64,000 bases of DNA from Streptomyces silvae (GTDB lineage: Bacteria; Actinomycetota; Actinomycetes; Streptomycetales; Streptomycetaceae). Shown here piece after piece: positions 42,060-50,274 of this stretch (its first letter is position 1; every line of letters starts with the position of its first letter). The stretch is from contig NZ_JAERUC010000111.1 of NCBI RefSeq assembly GCF_016745505.1, positions 43,466 through 107,465 of the forward strand, in the 5' to 3' direction. The notes beneath the pieces were generated by a model that was given only the letters and a program-made list of their open reading frames with translations, was not told the origin of the DNA and ran no database searches. A program made the translations under genes and the position numbers.

Positions 42060-43205
42060 TCAGCCCAGCGCCTGCGTCAGGTCGGCCAGCAGGTCGTCGG
42101 CGTTCTCGATGCCGACGGACAGCCGGACCAGGTCGGCCGGGACCTCCAGCAGGGAGCCCGCGGTGGACGCGTGCGTCATGCGGCCGGGGTGCTCGATCAG
42201 CGACTCCACACCACCGAGGGACTCACCGAGCGTGAAGAGCTTCGCCCGGTTGCAGACCTCGACCGCCGCCTCCTCGCCGCCCGCGACGCGGAACGACACC
42301 ATCCCGCCGAACGCCTTCATCTGCTTGGCGGCGACCTCGTGGCCCGGGTGCTCCGGCAGGCCCGGGTAGAGGACCTGGGTGACCTTCGGGTGCCGGGTCA
42401 GCAGGTCGGCGACCTTGGTGGCGTTCGCGTCGTGACGGTCCATGCGGACCGCGAGGGTCTTGATGCCGCGCAGCACCAGCCACGCGTCGAACGGCCCGGC
42501 GACCGCGCCCATCGCGTTCTGGTGGTACGCCAGTTCCTCGGCCAGCTCCGGGTCGCCGACGACGAGCGCGCCGCCCACGACGTCCGAGTGGCCGCCCATG
42601 TACTTGGTGGTGGAGTGCACGACGACGTCCGCGCCGAGCGCGAGCGGCTGCTGGAGGTAGGGGCTGGCGAAGGTGTTGTCGACGACCAGCCGCACGCCCG
42701 CCTGCCGGGCCACGCCGGCGACGGCGGCGATGTCGGTGATGCCGAGCAGCGGGTTCGACGGCGTCTCCACCCAGATCGCCTTGGTGCGCGGGGTGAGCGC
42801 CGCGCGTACCGCGCTCACGTCCGAGGTGTCGGCGACCGAGAACTCCACGCCCCAGCGCGAGGCGACCTTCGCGAACAGGCGGAACGTGCCGCCGTACGCG
42901 TCGTTCGGGATGACCACGTGGTCGCCGGGGGTCAGCAGCGTACGCAGGAGGCAGTCCTCGGCGGCGAGGCCGGACGCGAAGGCGAGTCCGCGGCGGCCGC
43001 CCTCCAGTGCGGCGAGGTTCTCCTCCAGTGCGGTGCGGGTGGGGTTGGCGCTGCGGCTGTACTCGTAACCGCCGCGCAGTCCGCCGACGCCGTCCTGCTT
43101 GTACGTGGACACCTGGTAGATCGGCGGGACCACGGCGCCGGTGAGGGGATCCGCCGTGTTGCCGGCGTGGATCGCAAGGGTCTCGAAGCTGTGCTGGTCG
43201 CTCAT
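42060..43205 (-). CDS. metB: cystathionine gamma-synthase/lyase-family PLP enzyme
   Basis: 381 residues. Cys/Met-metabolism PLP family: YEYSRSANPTRTALEENLA, AFASGLAAEDCLL, and the PLP lysine in HSTTKYMGGHSDVVGG. It makes cystathionine from an acylhomoserine and cysteine (MetB), or cleaves cystathionine; sequence alone does not separate these. A TACGCT -10 at 43214-43219 lies 8 nt before the ATG and no ribosome-binding site is seen, so the transcript is probably leaderless. Confidence 0.88.
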   Translation of the reverse strand: MSDQHSFETLAIHAGNTADPLTGAVVPPIYQVSTYKQDGVGGLRGGYEYSRSANPTRTALEENLAALEGGRRGLAFASGLAAEDCLLRTLLTPGDHVVIPNDAYGGTFRLFAKVASRWGVEFSVADTSDVSAVRAALTPRTKAIWVETPSNPLLGITDIAAVAGVARQAGVRLVVDNTFASPYLQQPLALGADVVVHSTTKYMGGHSDVVGGALVVGDPELAEELAYHQNAMGAVAGPFDAWLVLRGIKTLAVRMDRHDANATKVADLLTRHPKVTQVLYPGLPEHPGHEVAAKQMKAFGGMVSFRVAGGEEAAVEVCNRAKLFTLGESLGGVESLIEHPGRMTHASTAGSLLEVPADLVRLSVGIENADDLLADLTQALG

Positions 43206-43275
43206 GGGGCCCGAGCGTAGTTCGTCGGGAGGGCAGTTACAGGCCACTCGCCGCCCGGTTACCCGTCCGGGGACA

Positions 43276-44388
43276 ATGGGCCGCATGGAGATTCTGTGGT
43301 TCCTGCTCGCCGTGTGCATGCTCGTCGCCGTCGTCGGCCCGCTCATGCTGCGGCGCCGTGGCGGTATCCGCCTGGTCGCGCCCGGTTCGCCCGACGCCGC
43401 CGACCCGGACACGTACGGCTTCGCACGCCAGGAGGAGCTGGACGTCCGGATGCCGGGCCCCGACCAGGACCTCCTCGACGTGCTCGACGTCGTCCAGGGC
43501 ACGGGGAGCTGGCGGGCCGCCTCGCAGCTGCTCGCGGGGACGCCCAAGGAGAGCGAGATCCGCTGGCAGCGGGTGCAGGCGTTCGCCGGTGCGGCCTCCC
43601 TGGAGCTGGCGCAGCGGCCGGGTGCCGGCGGGGCGTGGCTGAGGACGTGGCGGGCCGAGGCGCCGAAGGACGCGGGCGCGGCGGCGGTGCACGCGGAGTT
43701 CCTGGTGCAGCAGGCGTGGCGCACGGGCACCGTGGGCACGGACGACTTCCGGATCATCCTGGAGGAGGCCCGTACGGTCTGCGGCGAGGCGGCCCTGCTG
43801 GCCCCGGGCGACCCCGTCCCGTACATCGTCGAGCTGGCCGTCGCCCGTGGACTGGGCTACTCCCACGAGGAGTTCGACCAGCTCTGGGCGAAGATCATCG
43901 ACCGTGCCCCGGCGCACATGGGCGCGCACATCGCGGCCCTGCACTTCTGGTGCGAGAAGTGGCACGGCTCACGCGAGGAGGCCGACCGCTTCGCGACGAC
44001 GGCCGCCGCCCGCGCCCCGCAGGGCTCGCTGCTGGCCGCGCTGCCGCTCTTCGCGGTGTACGAGCACCTGCCCGAGGTCAACCTGGTGCAGGGCTTCTAC
44101 CGCGGTGTCGTGGTGACGAAGGCGGTCGAGGGCGCGATGTTCGCGGTGCACGCGGCGCGCGCCGACGACCCGATGCTCGCCCACGTCCGGCACCTGCTGG
44201 TCCTCTTCCTGGTCCGCATGGAACGCTGGTCGGAGGCGATGCACCAGCTCGTCCACATCGACGGCCATGTGGGCGCGCTGCCCTGGACCCAGAGCTCCGA
44301 CCCGGCCGCCGAGTACACGGTGTACCGGGCGCTGGCCGTCGCCGGGTACGAGGCGAACGGCGGCAGCCCCGCGACGCTGCTCCACTGA
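43276..44388 (+). CDS. hypothetical membrane-anchored protein with TPR-like helices
   Basis: 370 residues from ATG 43276 (a second ATG at 43285). A single N-terminal membrane helix (ILWFLLAVCMLVAVVGPLML) is followed by a soluble, mainly helical domain (YIVELAVARGLGYSHEEFDQLWAKI, AARAPQGSLLAALPLFAVYEHL) that may be TPR-like. No catalytic motif recognised. Divergent from metB. Conserved in Streptomyces to my recollection; function unknown. Confidence 0.72.
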   Translation: MGRMEILWFLLAVCMLVAVVGPLMLRRRGGIRLVAPGSPDAADPDTYGFARQEELDVRMPGPDQDLLDVLDVVQGTGSWRAASQLLAGTPKESEIRWQRVQAFAGAASLELAQRPGAGGAWLRTWRAEAPKDAGAAAVHAEFLVQQAWRTGTVGTDDFRIILEEARTVCGEAALLAPGDPVPYIVELAVARGLGYSHEEFDQLWAKIIDRAPAHMGAHIAALHFWCEKWHGSREEADRFATTAAARAPQGSLLAALPLFAVYEHLPEVNLVQGFYRGVVVTKAVEGAMFAVHAARADDPMLAHVRHLLVLFLVRMERWSEAMHQLVHIDGHVGALPWTQSSDPAAEYTVYRALAVAGYEANGGSPATLLH

Positions 44389-44430
44389 CCCCGGCACGAC
44401 CTGCCCCCTCCGGATTGGACCGGCACACCC

Positions 44431-44625
44431 ATGGCACGACTGATCCCGCTGATCCTGATAGCCCTCGCCGTCTGGTTCTGGCTGCGGGCCCGCAGGAAGA
44501 CCGCCGCGTACATGGCCTCCTACGAGTCACCGGCCGGCGGTGACCGCGAGGCCGGTCCGGACCGCGCCGCCGGCCCGGACCGCGAGGCCGGCGAGCGCCG
44601 CGATCCCCCGGCCCCCGCGGCCTGA
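44431..44625 (+). CDS. small single-helix membrane protein
   Basis: 64 residues: a membrane helix right at the N-terminus (LIPLILIALAVWFWLRARRK), then a hydrophilic tail with the imperfect repeats GGDREAGPDRAAGPDREAG. It starts 42 bp after the preceding gene, so it is probably co-transcribed with it. Unknown function. Confidence 0.65.
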   Translation: MARLIPLILIALAVWFWLRARRKTAAYMASYESPAGGDREAGPDRAAGPDREAGERRDPPAPAA

Positions 44626-44692
44626 GACCCGGAATCCACGGCGCCCCCGCGGCGTTGTACGGAGCGAACCCCGACCCCGGAGGAGCCCCCGC

Positions 44693-45403
44693 ATGTTCCT
44701 GACCCACCGCACCCCGCAGCTCCCCACCCCGGAGGAGGCCCTGCGCGGTCGTCCCACCCCCGAGTTCACCGTGCCGTCCCGCCACACGGTCCTCGGCAAC
44801 CCGCTGACCGGCCCGTATCCGCAGGGCCTGGAGGTCGCCGACTTCGCGCTGGGCTGTTTCTGGGGTGCCGAACGCAAGTTCTGGCAGACGGAGGGCGTCT
44901 GGACGACGCTCGTCGGCTACCAGGGCGGCTACACCGAGAATCCCTCGTACGAGGAGACCTGCTCGGGTCTGACCGGCCACACGGAGGCGGTCCGTGTCGT
45001 CTTCGACCCGAAGGTCGTCAGCTACGCGGACCTGCTGAAGGTCTTCTGGGAGTCCCACAACCCGACCCAGGGCTTCCGCCAGGGCAACGACGTGGGTACG
45101 CAGTACCGCTCGGCCCTCTACACCCACTCCCCCGAGCAGGCGGAGGCCGCGCAGGCGTCCCGCGAGGCGTACCAGCAGGTGCTGACGGGCGCCGGCTTCA
45201 AGGAGATCACCACGGAGATCCTCCCGGCCGAGGGCCGCACCTTCTGGCCCGCCGAGCCGTACCACCAGCAGTACCTCGACAAGAACCCCGACGGCTACTG
45301 CGGCATCGGCGGCACGGGCGCCACGCTGGAGTCCCCCTCGGAGACCAACTGGGGCCGCGCCTGCCCGACCGGCATCGCCCCGGCGCCCAGCGCCTCCGAG
45401 TGA
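44693..45403 (+). CDS. msrA: peptide methionine (S)-S-oxide reductase
   Basis: 236 residues with GGAGGAG ribosome-binding site. The catalytic motif GCFWGAERKFW (Cys about residue 58), GYTENPSYEETCSG and the C-terminal EPYHQQYLDKNPDGYCG are family-typical. It reduces methionine-S-sulfoxide in proteins using thioredoxin. The N-terminus is longer than in the shortest MsrA proteins, as in other actinobacteria. It ends 66 bp before the operator region of the clpP operon. Confidence 0.94.
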   Translation: MFLTHRTPQLPTPEEALRGRPTPEFTVPSRHTVLGNPLTGPYPQGLEVADFALGCFWGAERKFWQTEGVWTTLVGYQGGYTENPSYEETCSGLTGHTEAVRVVFDPKVVSYADLLKVFWESHNPTQGFRQGNDVGTQYRSALYTHSPEQAEAAQASREAYQQVLTGAGFKEITTEILPAEGRTFWPAEPYHQQYLDKNPDGYCGIGGTGATLESPSETNWGRACPTGIAPAPSASE

Positions 45404-45469
45404 CCTGACGGAGCCGGCCGCGTGGGGCGGCCGGCCCGGGGCGGTGGGACGACGCCCTGAATCACCCTC

Positions 45470-45502
45470 TGCCCGCGGCATATCTGCCGCGGGCAGATAT
45501 GC
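45470..45502. promoter_or_regulatory. PopR-type operator with nested palindromes upstream of clpP
   Basis: The perfect palindrome at 45478-45502 has arms GCATATCTGCC / GGCAGATATGC with spacer GCG. It contains TCTGCC-N3-GGCAGA, the core of the TTCTGCC-N3-GGCAGAA site described for PopR in S. lividans. It overlaps a second palindrome, TGCCCGCGGCA-N4-TGCCGCGGGCA at 45470-45495. The site lies 78 bp upstream of the first clpP start. Confidence 0.8.
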
Positions 45503-45579
45503 GTGATGCGGGGGCCCGGGTGGGCCAAGAGTGGAGGGAACGCGGCCGCCCAGGCCGCCGCCCCTCACCGGGAGGTCCG

Positions 45580-46218
45580 ATGTCGCCCCACCCCGCCGCC
45601 CACCCACGCGCCGCCGACGAGGACACACCGTCGACACGGTTCGACGACCACCTCGCCGCCCAGCTCCTCGCCCAGCGGATCGTCTTCCTCGGCACCCAGG
45701 TGGACGAGGTCTCCGCCAACCGGGTCTGCGCCCAGCTGCTGCTGCTGTCCGCCGAGGACCCCCGCACCGACATCAGCCTGTACATCAACAGCCCCGGCGG
45801 CTCGGTGACGGCGGGGCTGGCCATCTACGACACGATGCAGCTCATCCCGAACGACGTCTCCACCCTCGCCATGGGGTTCGCCGCGTCCATGGGGCAGTTC
45901 CTGCTCACCGTCGGGACCGAGGGCAAGAGGTACGCCCTGCCGAACGCGCGGATCATGATGCACCAGCCCTCGGCGGGCATCGGCGGCACCGCCTCCGACA
46001 TCGCGATCCAGGCGGAGAACCTCGAGTTCACGAAGCAGGCGGTCGAGCGGATCACCGCGGCGCACACCGGGCAGTCCGCGGAGACGATCTCCCGGGACGG
46101 TGACCGCGACCGCTGGTTCACGGCCGGGCAGGCCAAGGAGTACGGCATGGTCGACCACGTCGTCGAGTCGCTCGACGACGTGCGCCCGGCCGGTTCACGG
46201 CGACGGATGGGACTCTGA
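45580..46218 (+). CDS. clpP3: ClpP-family protease subunit, catalytically complete (ClpP3-like)
   Basis: 212 residues, GGGAGG ribosome-binding site. Catalytic Ser in GFAASMGQF (about 104), His in IMMHQPSAG (about 128), and Asp in the GDRDRWFTA region; INSPGGSVTAGLAIYDT is the family handle-entry motif. Serine peptidase barrel that works with Clp ATPases. It is followed 1 bp later by a second clpP, and a PopR-type site lies upstream, matching the clpP3-clpP4 operon known in Streptomyces. The symbol rests on this operon and operator. Confidence 0.88.
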   Translation: MSPHPAAHPRAADEDTPSTRFDDHLAAQLLAQRIVFLGTQVDEVSANRVCAQLLLLSAEDPRTDISLYINSPGGSVTAGLAIYDTMQLIPNDVSTLAMGFAASMGQFLLTVGTEGKRYALPNARIMMHQPSAGIGGTASDIAIQAENLEFTKQAVERITAAHTGQSAETISRDGDRDRWFTAGQAKEYGMVDHVVESLDDVRPAGSRRRMGL

Positions 46219-46219
46219 C

Positions 46220-46825
46220 ATGGGCCAGTACACGATTCCGAACGTCGTCGAGCGCACCCCGCAGGGCGAGCGGTCCTACGACGTGTTCAGCCGGCTCCTG
46301 TCCGAGCGGATCATCTTCATCGGTACGGAGATCGACGACGGGGTCGCCAACGTCGTCATCGCCCAGCTGCTCCACCTGGAGTCGTCGAACCCCGGGGGTG
46401 AGATCGCGGTCTACCTCAACTCTCCCGGCGGCTCGTTCACCTCGCTCATGGCGATCTACGACACGATGAGCTTCGTCTCGGCGCCCATCGCGACGTTCTG
46501 CGTCGGCCAGGCAGCCTCGACCGCGGCGGTCCTCCTGGCCGGCGGAGACCCCGGGCGGCGGTTCGTCCTGGAGCACTCCCGGGTGCTGCTGGGACAGCCG
46601 GCCAGCGGCGGGCAGCAGGGCACGGTCTCCGATCTGCGGCTCCACGCCCGGGAGATGCTGCGGATCCGCTCGCAGGTCGAGGAGGTCCTGGCCCGTCACA
46701 CGCCGCACGACGTCGCGACCCTGCGCGCGGACACCGACCGGGACCGGGTCTTCACCGCCGAGGAGGCGGTGGCGTACGGCCTGGCGGACGAGGTGCTCAG
46801 CCGCCGGGTCCTGGCCGCCGCCTGA
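46220..46825 (+). CDS. clpP4: ClpP-family subunit lacking the catalytic histidine (ClpP4-like)
   Basis: 201 residues, starting right after the previous stop, so translation is coupled. ClpP fold strings are LNSPGGSFTSLMAIYDT and VAYGLADEVLS. Ser is kept in VGQAASTAAV (residue 100), but the usual HQP motif reads LLGQPASGG, with Gly125 in place of His. The triad is therefore broken and the subunit is probably inactive alone. A mixed tetradecamer with ClpP3 would explain its retention. Confidence 0.86.
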   Translation: MGQYTIPNVVERTPQGERSYDVFSRLLSERIIFIGTEIDDGVANVVIAQLLHLESSNPGGEIAVYLNSPGGSFTSLMAIYDTMSFVSAPIATFCVGQAASTAAVLLAGGDPGRRFVLEHSRVLLGQPASGGQQGTVSDLRLHAREMLRIRSQVEEVLARHTPHDVATLRADTDRDRVFTAEEAVAYGLADEVLSRRVLAAA

Positions 46826-46899
46826 ACGTAGGCCGGCACCGGACGCCGGCACCGGACGCCGCCCGCCCGGCGTGGCCCGCCGCCCCCGTCCGCGGCGGG

Positions 46900-47274
46900 T
46901 CAGGCGGCCAGGCGCACCTCGCCCATCGGGGCCCGCGCCGGAGCCGTGCGGGACGGTGCGCGGCGGGCGATCTCGTCCTGGGCCAGGGACAGCACGTCGG
47001 CCAGCCCGAGCCCCAGCGAGCGGGCCGCGGCGGCGAGCACCTCCGACGAGGCCTCCTTGCGGCCGCGCTCGATCTCGGAGAGGTACGGCATGGAGATGCG
47101 GGCGGCCTCGGCCACGTCCTTGAGCGTCCGCCGCTGGGCGGTGCGCTCACGGCGCAGGACATCGCCGACGACGTCCCGCCAGAGCGGCTCCTTGGCGGCA
47201 GCGGCGGGGGCCGGTGCGGCGTGGACGGGGCGCAGGGGGATGACGCGGGCTCGGCCGGTCGCGTGGCTGCTCAT
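46900..47274 (-). CDS. popR: XRE-family activator, PopR/ClgR-like
   Basis: 124 residues with a Cro/C1-type HTH at about 38-95 (LKDVAEAARISMPYLSEIERGRKE). The protein ends ...GEVRLAA: PopR and ClgR in Streptomyces carry a C-terminal Ala-Ala degron that makes them substrates of ClpP1/P2. It converges on the clpP pair. A PopR-like palindrome lies 61-77 bp upstream of its own start, suggesting autoregulation. ClgR is the alternative identity, but the local operator sequence and the clpP pair favour PopR. Confidence 0.8.
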   Translation of the reverse strand: MSSHATGRARVIPLRPVHAAPAPAAAAKEPLWRDVVGDVLRRERTAQRRTLKDVAEAARISMPYLSEIERGRKEASSEVLAAAARSLGLGLADVLSLAQDEIARRAPSRTAPARAPMGEVRLAA

Positions 47275-47334
47275 CGCCCCAGCCTAGGAGCGGTGTGCCC
47301 GGTACGGGAGCGGTCGGCCGTCCGCGCCGGGCGG

Positions 47335-47351
47335 ATCTGCTGTCGGCAGAA
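47335..47351. promoter_or_regulatory. second PopR-like palindrome upstream of popR
   Basis: ATCTGCT-GTC-GGCAGAA matches TTCTGCC-N3-GGCAGAA with two differences, both in the left arm, and the same 3-bp spacer. It lies in the 167-bp divergent spacer between popR and a DUF2568 gene. Confidence 0.65.
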
Positions 47352-47441
47352 CGGCGGTTGTCACCGAACCGCACCTCCCGGCGTACGTGGGCGGGGCATC
47401 CTGGGGGCGTCCGTACGGCCCGTACAGGGGGTTCAGAACCG

Positions 47442-47825
47442 ATGACCGCGAACGAGGACCACAGACATCTCACCGCTCTGCGCGGCCGGCCCTGGGTCGC
47501 GGCGAACGAGGCACTCGCGTTCGTCGTCGAACTGGTCGCGATCGGCGCTCTCACCGTGTGGGGCTTCACGGCCCCGGAGGGCGTCCCGGCGTCGGTGGCC
47601 CTGGGGATCGGCGCCCCGGCGGCGGCCGTCGTGCTGTGGGGGCTGTTCGCCGCTCCCCGCGCCCGGTACCCGCTGCCCCTGGCGGGGGTGCTGGCCGTGA
47701 AGACCCTGGTCCTCGGCGGCGGCGTCGCGGCGGTCCACGGGACGGGCCACCCGGTGGCGGCCGTCGTGCTCGCCGTGGTGACGGTGGCGAACACGGGCTG
47801 CGCGGAGTACTTCAGGCGCCGGTAG
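47442..47825 (+). CDS. DUF2568 (YrdB-like) membrane protein
   Basis: 127 residues with four membrane helices (ALAFVVELVAIGALTVWGF, ASVALGIGAPAAAVVLWGLF and two C-terminal ones). The GFTAPEG.. and LWGLFAAPRARYPL strings are typical of the YrdB/DUF2568 family. Function unknown. Shares a divergent promoter region, including the PopR-like site, with popR. Confidence 0.82.
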   Translation: MTANEDHRHLTALRGRPWVAANEALAFVVELVAIGALTVWGFTAPEGVPASVALGIGAPAAAVVLWGLFAAPRARYPLPLAGVLAVKTLVLGGGVAAVHGTGHPVAAVVLAVVTVANTGCAEYFRRR

Positions 47826-47836
47826 CACCGGCGCGG

Positions 47837-47863
47837 GGGCCGGGGGCCCGATGCCCCCGGCCC
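47837..47863. terminator. hairpin between DUF2568 gene and gdhA
   Basis: Inverted repeat GGGCCGGGGGC / GCCCCCGGCCC with loop CCGAT, flanked by CACCGG / CCGGTG, between convergent stops 50 bp apart. Confidence 0.8.
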
Positions 47864-47875
47864 GGTGCGGCGGGG

Positions 47876-49255
47876 TCAGATCAGGCCCTGCGCCAGCATG
47901 GCGTCCGCGACGAGCTCGAAGCCCGCGATGTTCGCGCCCACCACGTAGTTGCCGGGGCTGCCGTACTTCTCGGCGGTGGTGTAGCAGGAGTCGTGGATGT
48001 GGCGCATGATCTCCGCCAGCCGCTCCTCGGTGTGGGAGAACGTCCAGGAGTCGCGGGAGGCGTTCTGCTGCATCTCCAGCGCACTGGTGGCCACCCCGCC
48101 CGCGTTGGCCGCCTTGCCGGGGGCGAAGGCGACGCCCGCGTCCTGGAGGACATGGACGGCCTCGGGGGTGGTGGGCATGTTGGCGCCCTCGGCGACCGCC
48201 TTGACCCCGTTGCGTACGAGGGCCAGCGCGTCCTCCTCGTGGAGTTCGTTCTGGGTGGCGCAGGGCAGGGCCACGTCCACCGGGACGCTCCAGACGCCCG
48301 TGCCGGGGACGTAGCGCACATGGTCGCCGCGCCGCTCGGCGTACTCGGAGATCCGGCCGCGGCCGTCCTCCTTGACCTCCTTGAGCAGCGCGAGGTCGAT
48401 GCCCTTCTCGTCCACGACGTAGCCGCCCGAGTCGGAGCAGGTCACGACGGTCGCGCCGAGCTGCTGGGCCTTCTCGATGGCGTAGATGGCCACGTTGCCG
48501 GAGCCGGACACCGCGATGCGCTGGCCTTCGAGGGACTCGCCGCGCACGCGGAGCATCTCGGCGGTGAACAGGACGCAGCCGTAGCCGGTCGCCTCGGTGC
48601 GGGCCTGGGCGCCGCCCCAGCCGAGGCCCTTGCCGGTGAGCACGCCGGACTCGTAGCGGTTGGTGATCCGCTTGTACTGGCCGAAGAGGTAGCCGATCTC
48701 CCGGCCGCCGACGCCGATGTCACCGGCGGGGACGTCGGTGTACTCGCCCAGGTGACGGTGGAGTTCGGTCATGAACGACTGGCAGAACCGCATGACCTCG
48801 GCGTCGGACCGGCCCTTGGGGTCGAAGTCCGCCCCGCCCTTGCCGCCGCCGATCGGCATGCCGGTGAGGGCGTTCTTGAAGATCTGCTCGAAGCCGAGGA
48901 ACTTCACGATGCCGAGGTTGACGGAGGGGTGGAAGCGCAGTCCGCCCTTGTACGGGCCGAGCGAGCTGGAGAACTCGACGCGGAAGCCGCGGTTGACGTG
49001 GATGTCGCCGGCGTCGTCCGCCCACGGCACCCGGAAGATGAGCTGCCGCTCGGGCTCGCAGACGCGCTCGATGATCCGGGCGTCGACGAACTCCGGCCGC
49101 TGCGCCAGCACGGGGCCCAGGGTTTCGAGGACCTCGCGCACCGCCTGGTGGAACTCGCCCTCGCCCTGGTTGCGCCGGAGGATCTCCGCGTACAGCGGCT
49201 CGATGACACGGTTCTCGGCGGTGCGCGGGGTGAAGGAGTCGGAGCTGGCCGGCAT
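47876..49255 (-). CDS. gdhA: NADP-specific glutamate dehydrogenase
   Basis: 459 residues from ATG 49255 (GGAAGG upstream). GDH motifs: GPYKGGLRFHPSVNL, substrate Lys/catalytic region GMPIGGGKGGADFDPKG, and the Rossmann-like RIAVSGSGNVAIYAIEKA. Hexameric small GDH of about 450 residues, typical of biosynthetic NADP enzymes fixing ammonia onto 2-oxoglutarate. Monocistronic. From memory, the S. coelicolor gdhA lies elsewhere (SCO4683), which suggests a local rearrangement. Confidence 0.94.
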   Translation of the reverse strand: MPASSDSFTPRTAENRVIEPLYAEILRRNQGEGEFHQAVREVLETLGPVLAQRPEFVDARIIERVCEPERQLIFRVPWADDAGDIHVNRGFRVEFSSSLGPYKGGLRFHPSVNLGIVKFLGFEQIFKNALTGMPIGGGKGGADFDPKGRSDAEVMRFCQSFMTELHRHLGEYTDVPAGDIGVGGREIGYLFGQYKRITNRYESGVLTGKGLGWGGAQARTEATGYGCVLFTAEMLRVRGESLEGQRIAVSGSGNVAIYAIEKAQQLGATVVTCSDSGGYVVDEKGIDLALLKEVKEDGRGRISEYAERRGDHVRYVPGTGVWSVPVDVALPCATQNELHEEDALALVRNGVKAVAEGANMPTTPEAVHVLQDAGVAFAPGKAANAGGVATSALEMQQNASRDSWTFSHTEERLAEIMRHIHDSCYTTAEKYGSPGNYVVGANIAGFELVADAMLAQGLI

Positions 49256-49550
49256 CTGATCAAGACCTTCCGTGGGTGGGCTCATGCGCGTCGGCGCTCC
49301 CCGTCCCTGGAGGCGCCACCGGCCCGTGGGGACCGTTTGCACCCCGCAAGTCTCGCAGCGCGGCCCCGTCGCGCTCCGGCGACATCCACATAGTGGCCAC
49401 GGGCGCCCGTCCGGTACGGGTGCTTCTGGGCCCGTACACCCGTTCCCGCCGGGGCGCACGGGCCGCGCGCCAGCCGCACCGCGGGGCGGTGCGGGTGGCG
49501 AACCTCACAGCCGGAGGAGGATGGCCGTGAGGTCCGGCGGCGGCCGGGGG

Positions 49551-50234
49551 TCAGGCCGCCGCGTTCTCCGTCACGGTGACCCTGCCCTTGCGGATGGTCG
49601 CCACCCTGGGTGCCTTACGGGCGAGGGAGCTGTCGTGGGTGACCATCACGAAGGTGAGCCCGTGCTCCTTCCACAGCCCGTCGAGCAGCTCCATGATCTC
49701 GTCGCGCATGGACTCGTCGAGGTTGCCGGTCGGTTCGTCGGCGAGCAGCACCTTGGGCCGCTTCACCAGGGCCCGGGCGATCGCGACGCGCTGCTGCTGA
49801 CCGCCGGACATCTCGCTCGGCAGGTGGGTGGGGCGGTCGCCGAGGCCCACCGACTCCAGGGCCTCCGCGGCCCGCTCGCGGCGGATCCTCGCGCCGAGGC
49901 CGAGGGGGACGAGCGCGGTCTCGACGTTCTCCTGGGCGGTGAGCGTCGGGATCAGGTTGAAGCTCTGGAAGACGAATCCGATGGACTCGGCGCGGACCTT
50001 GGTGAGCCGGGACTCGGGGAGCCTGGCCAGGTCGACACCGTCGAGCTCGATGGTGCCGGAGGTGGGCCGGTCGAGTCCGCCGAGCATCTGCAGGAGCGTG
50101 GACTTGCCCCCGCCGGTGGGGCCCTGGATGACGAGCCGTCCGCCGTCCTCGATGGTCAGATCGACTCCGGCGAGTGCGTCGACGGGATTCTTGCCGCGCA
50201 TGTAGCGCTTGGTGACGCCCTTGAGCTGGTACAC
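49551..50234 (-). CDS. ABC transporter ATP-binding protein (MacB/LolD-like)
   Basis: 227 residues from GTG 50234 with CAGGAG 7 nt upstream. Walker A GPTGGGKSTLL, Q-loop VFQSFNLIP, signature MSGGQQQRVAIA and Walker B VLLADEPTGNLDE. LolD/MacB-type ATPases power mechanotransmission through FtsX-like permeases rather than transport through a pore. Pairs with the upstream permease (40 bp gap). Confidence 0.92.
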   Translation of the reverse strand: MYQLKGVTKRYMRGKNPVDALAGVDLTIEDGGRLVIQGPTGGGKSTLLQMLGGLDRPTSGTIELDGVDLARLPESRLTKVRAESIGFVFQSFNLIPTLTAQENVETALVPLGLGARIRRERAAEALESVGLGDRPTHLPSEMSGGQQQRVAIARALVKRPKVLLADEPTGNLDESMRDEIMELLDGLWKEHGLTFVMVTHDSSLARKAPRVATIRKGRVTVTENAAA

Positions 50235-50274
50235 GTGTGGACTCCTGCTGTACGTACGGGAGGGGAGGGAGGAT

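Noticed and set aside
46826..46899. The direct repeat CCGGCACCGGACG (two copies) after clpP4 as an attachment site
   Set aside because: A short, GC-only tandem duplication between convergent genes with no integrase or tRNA gene near; slippage is a simpler explanation.
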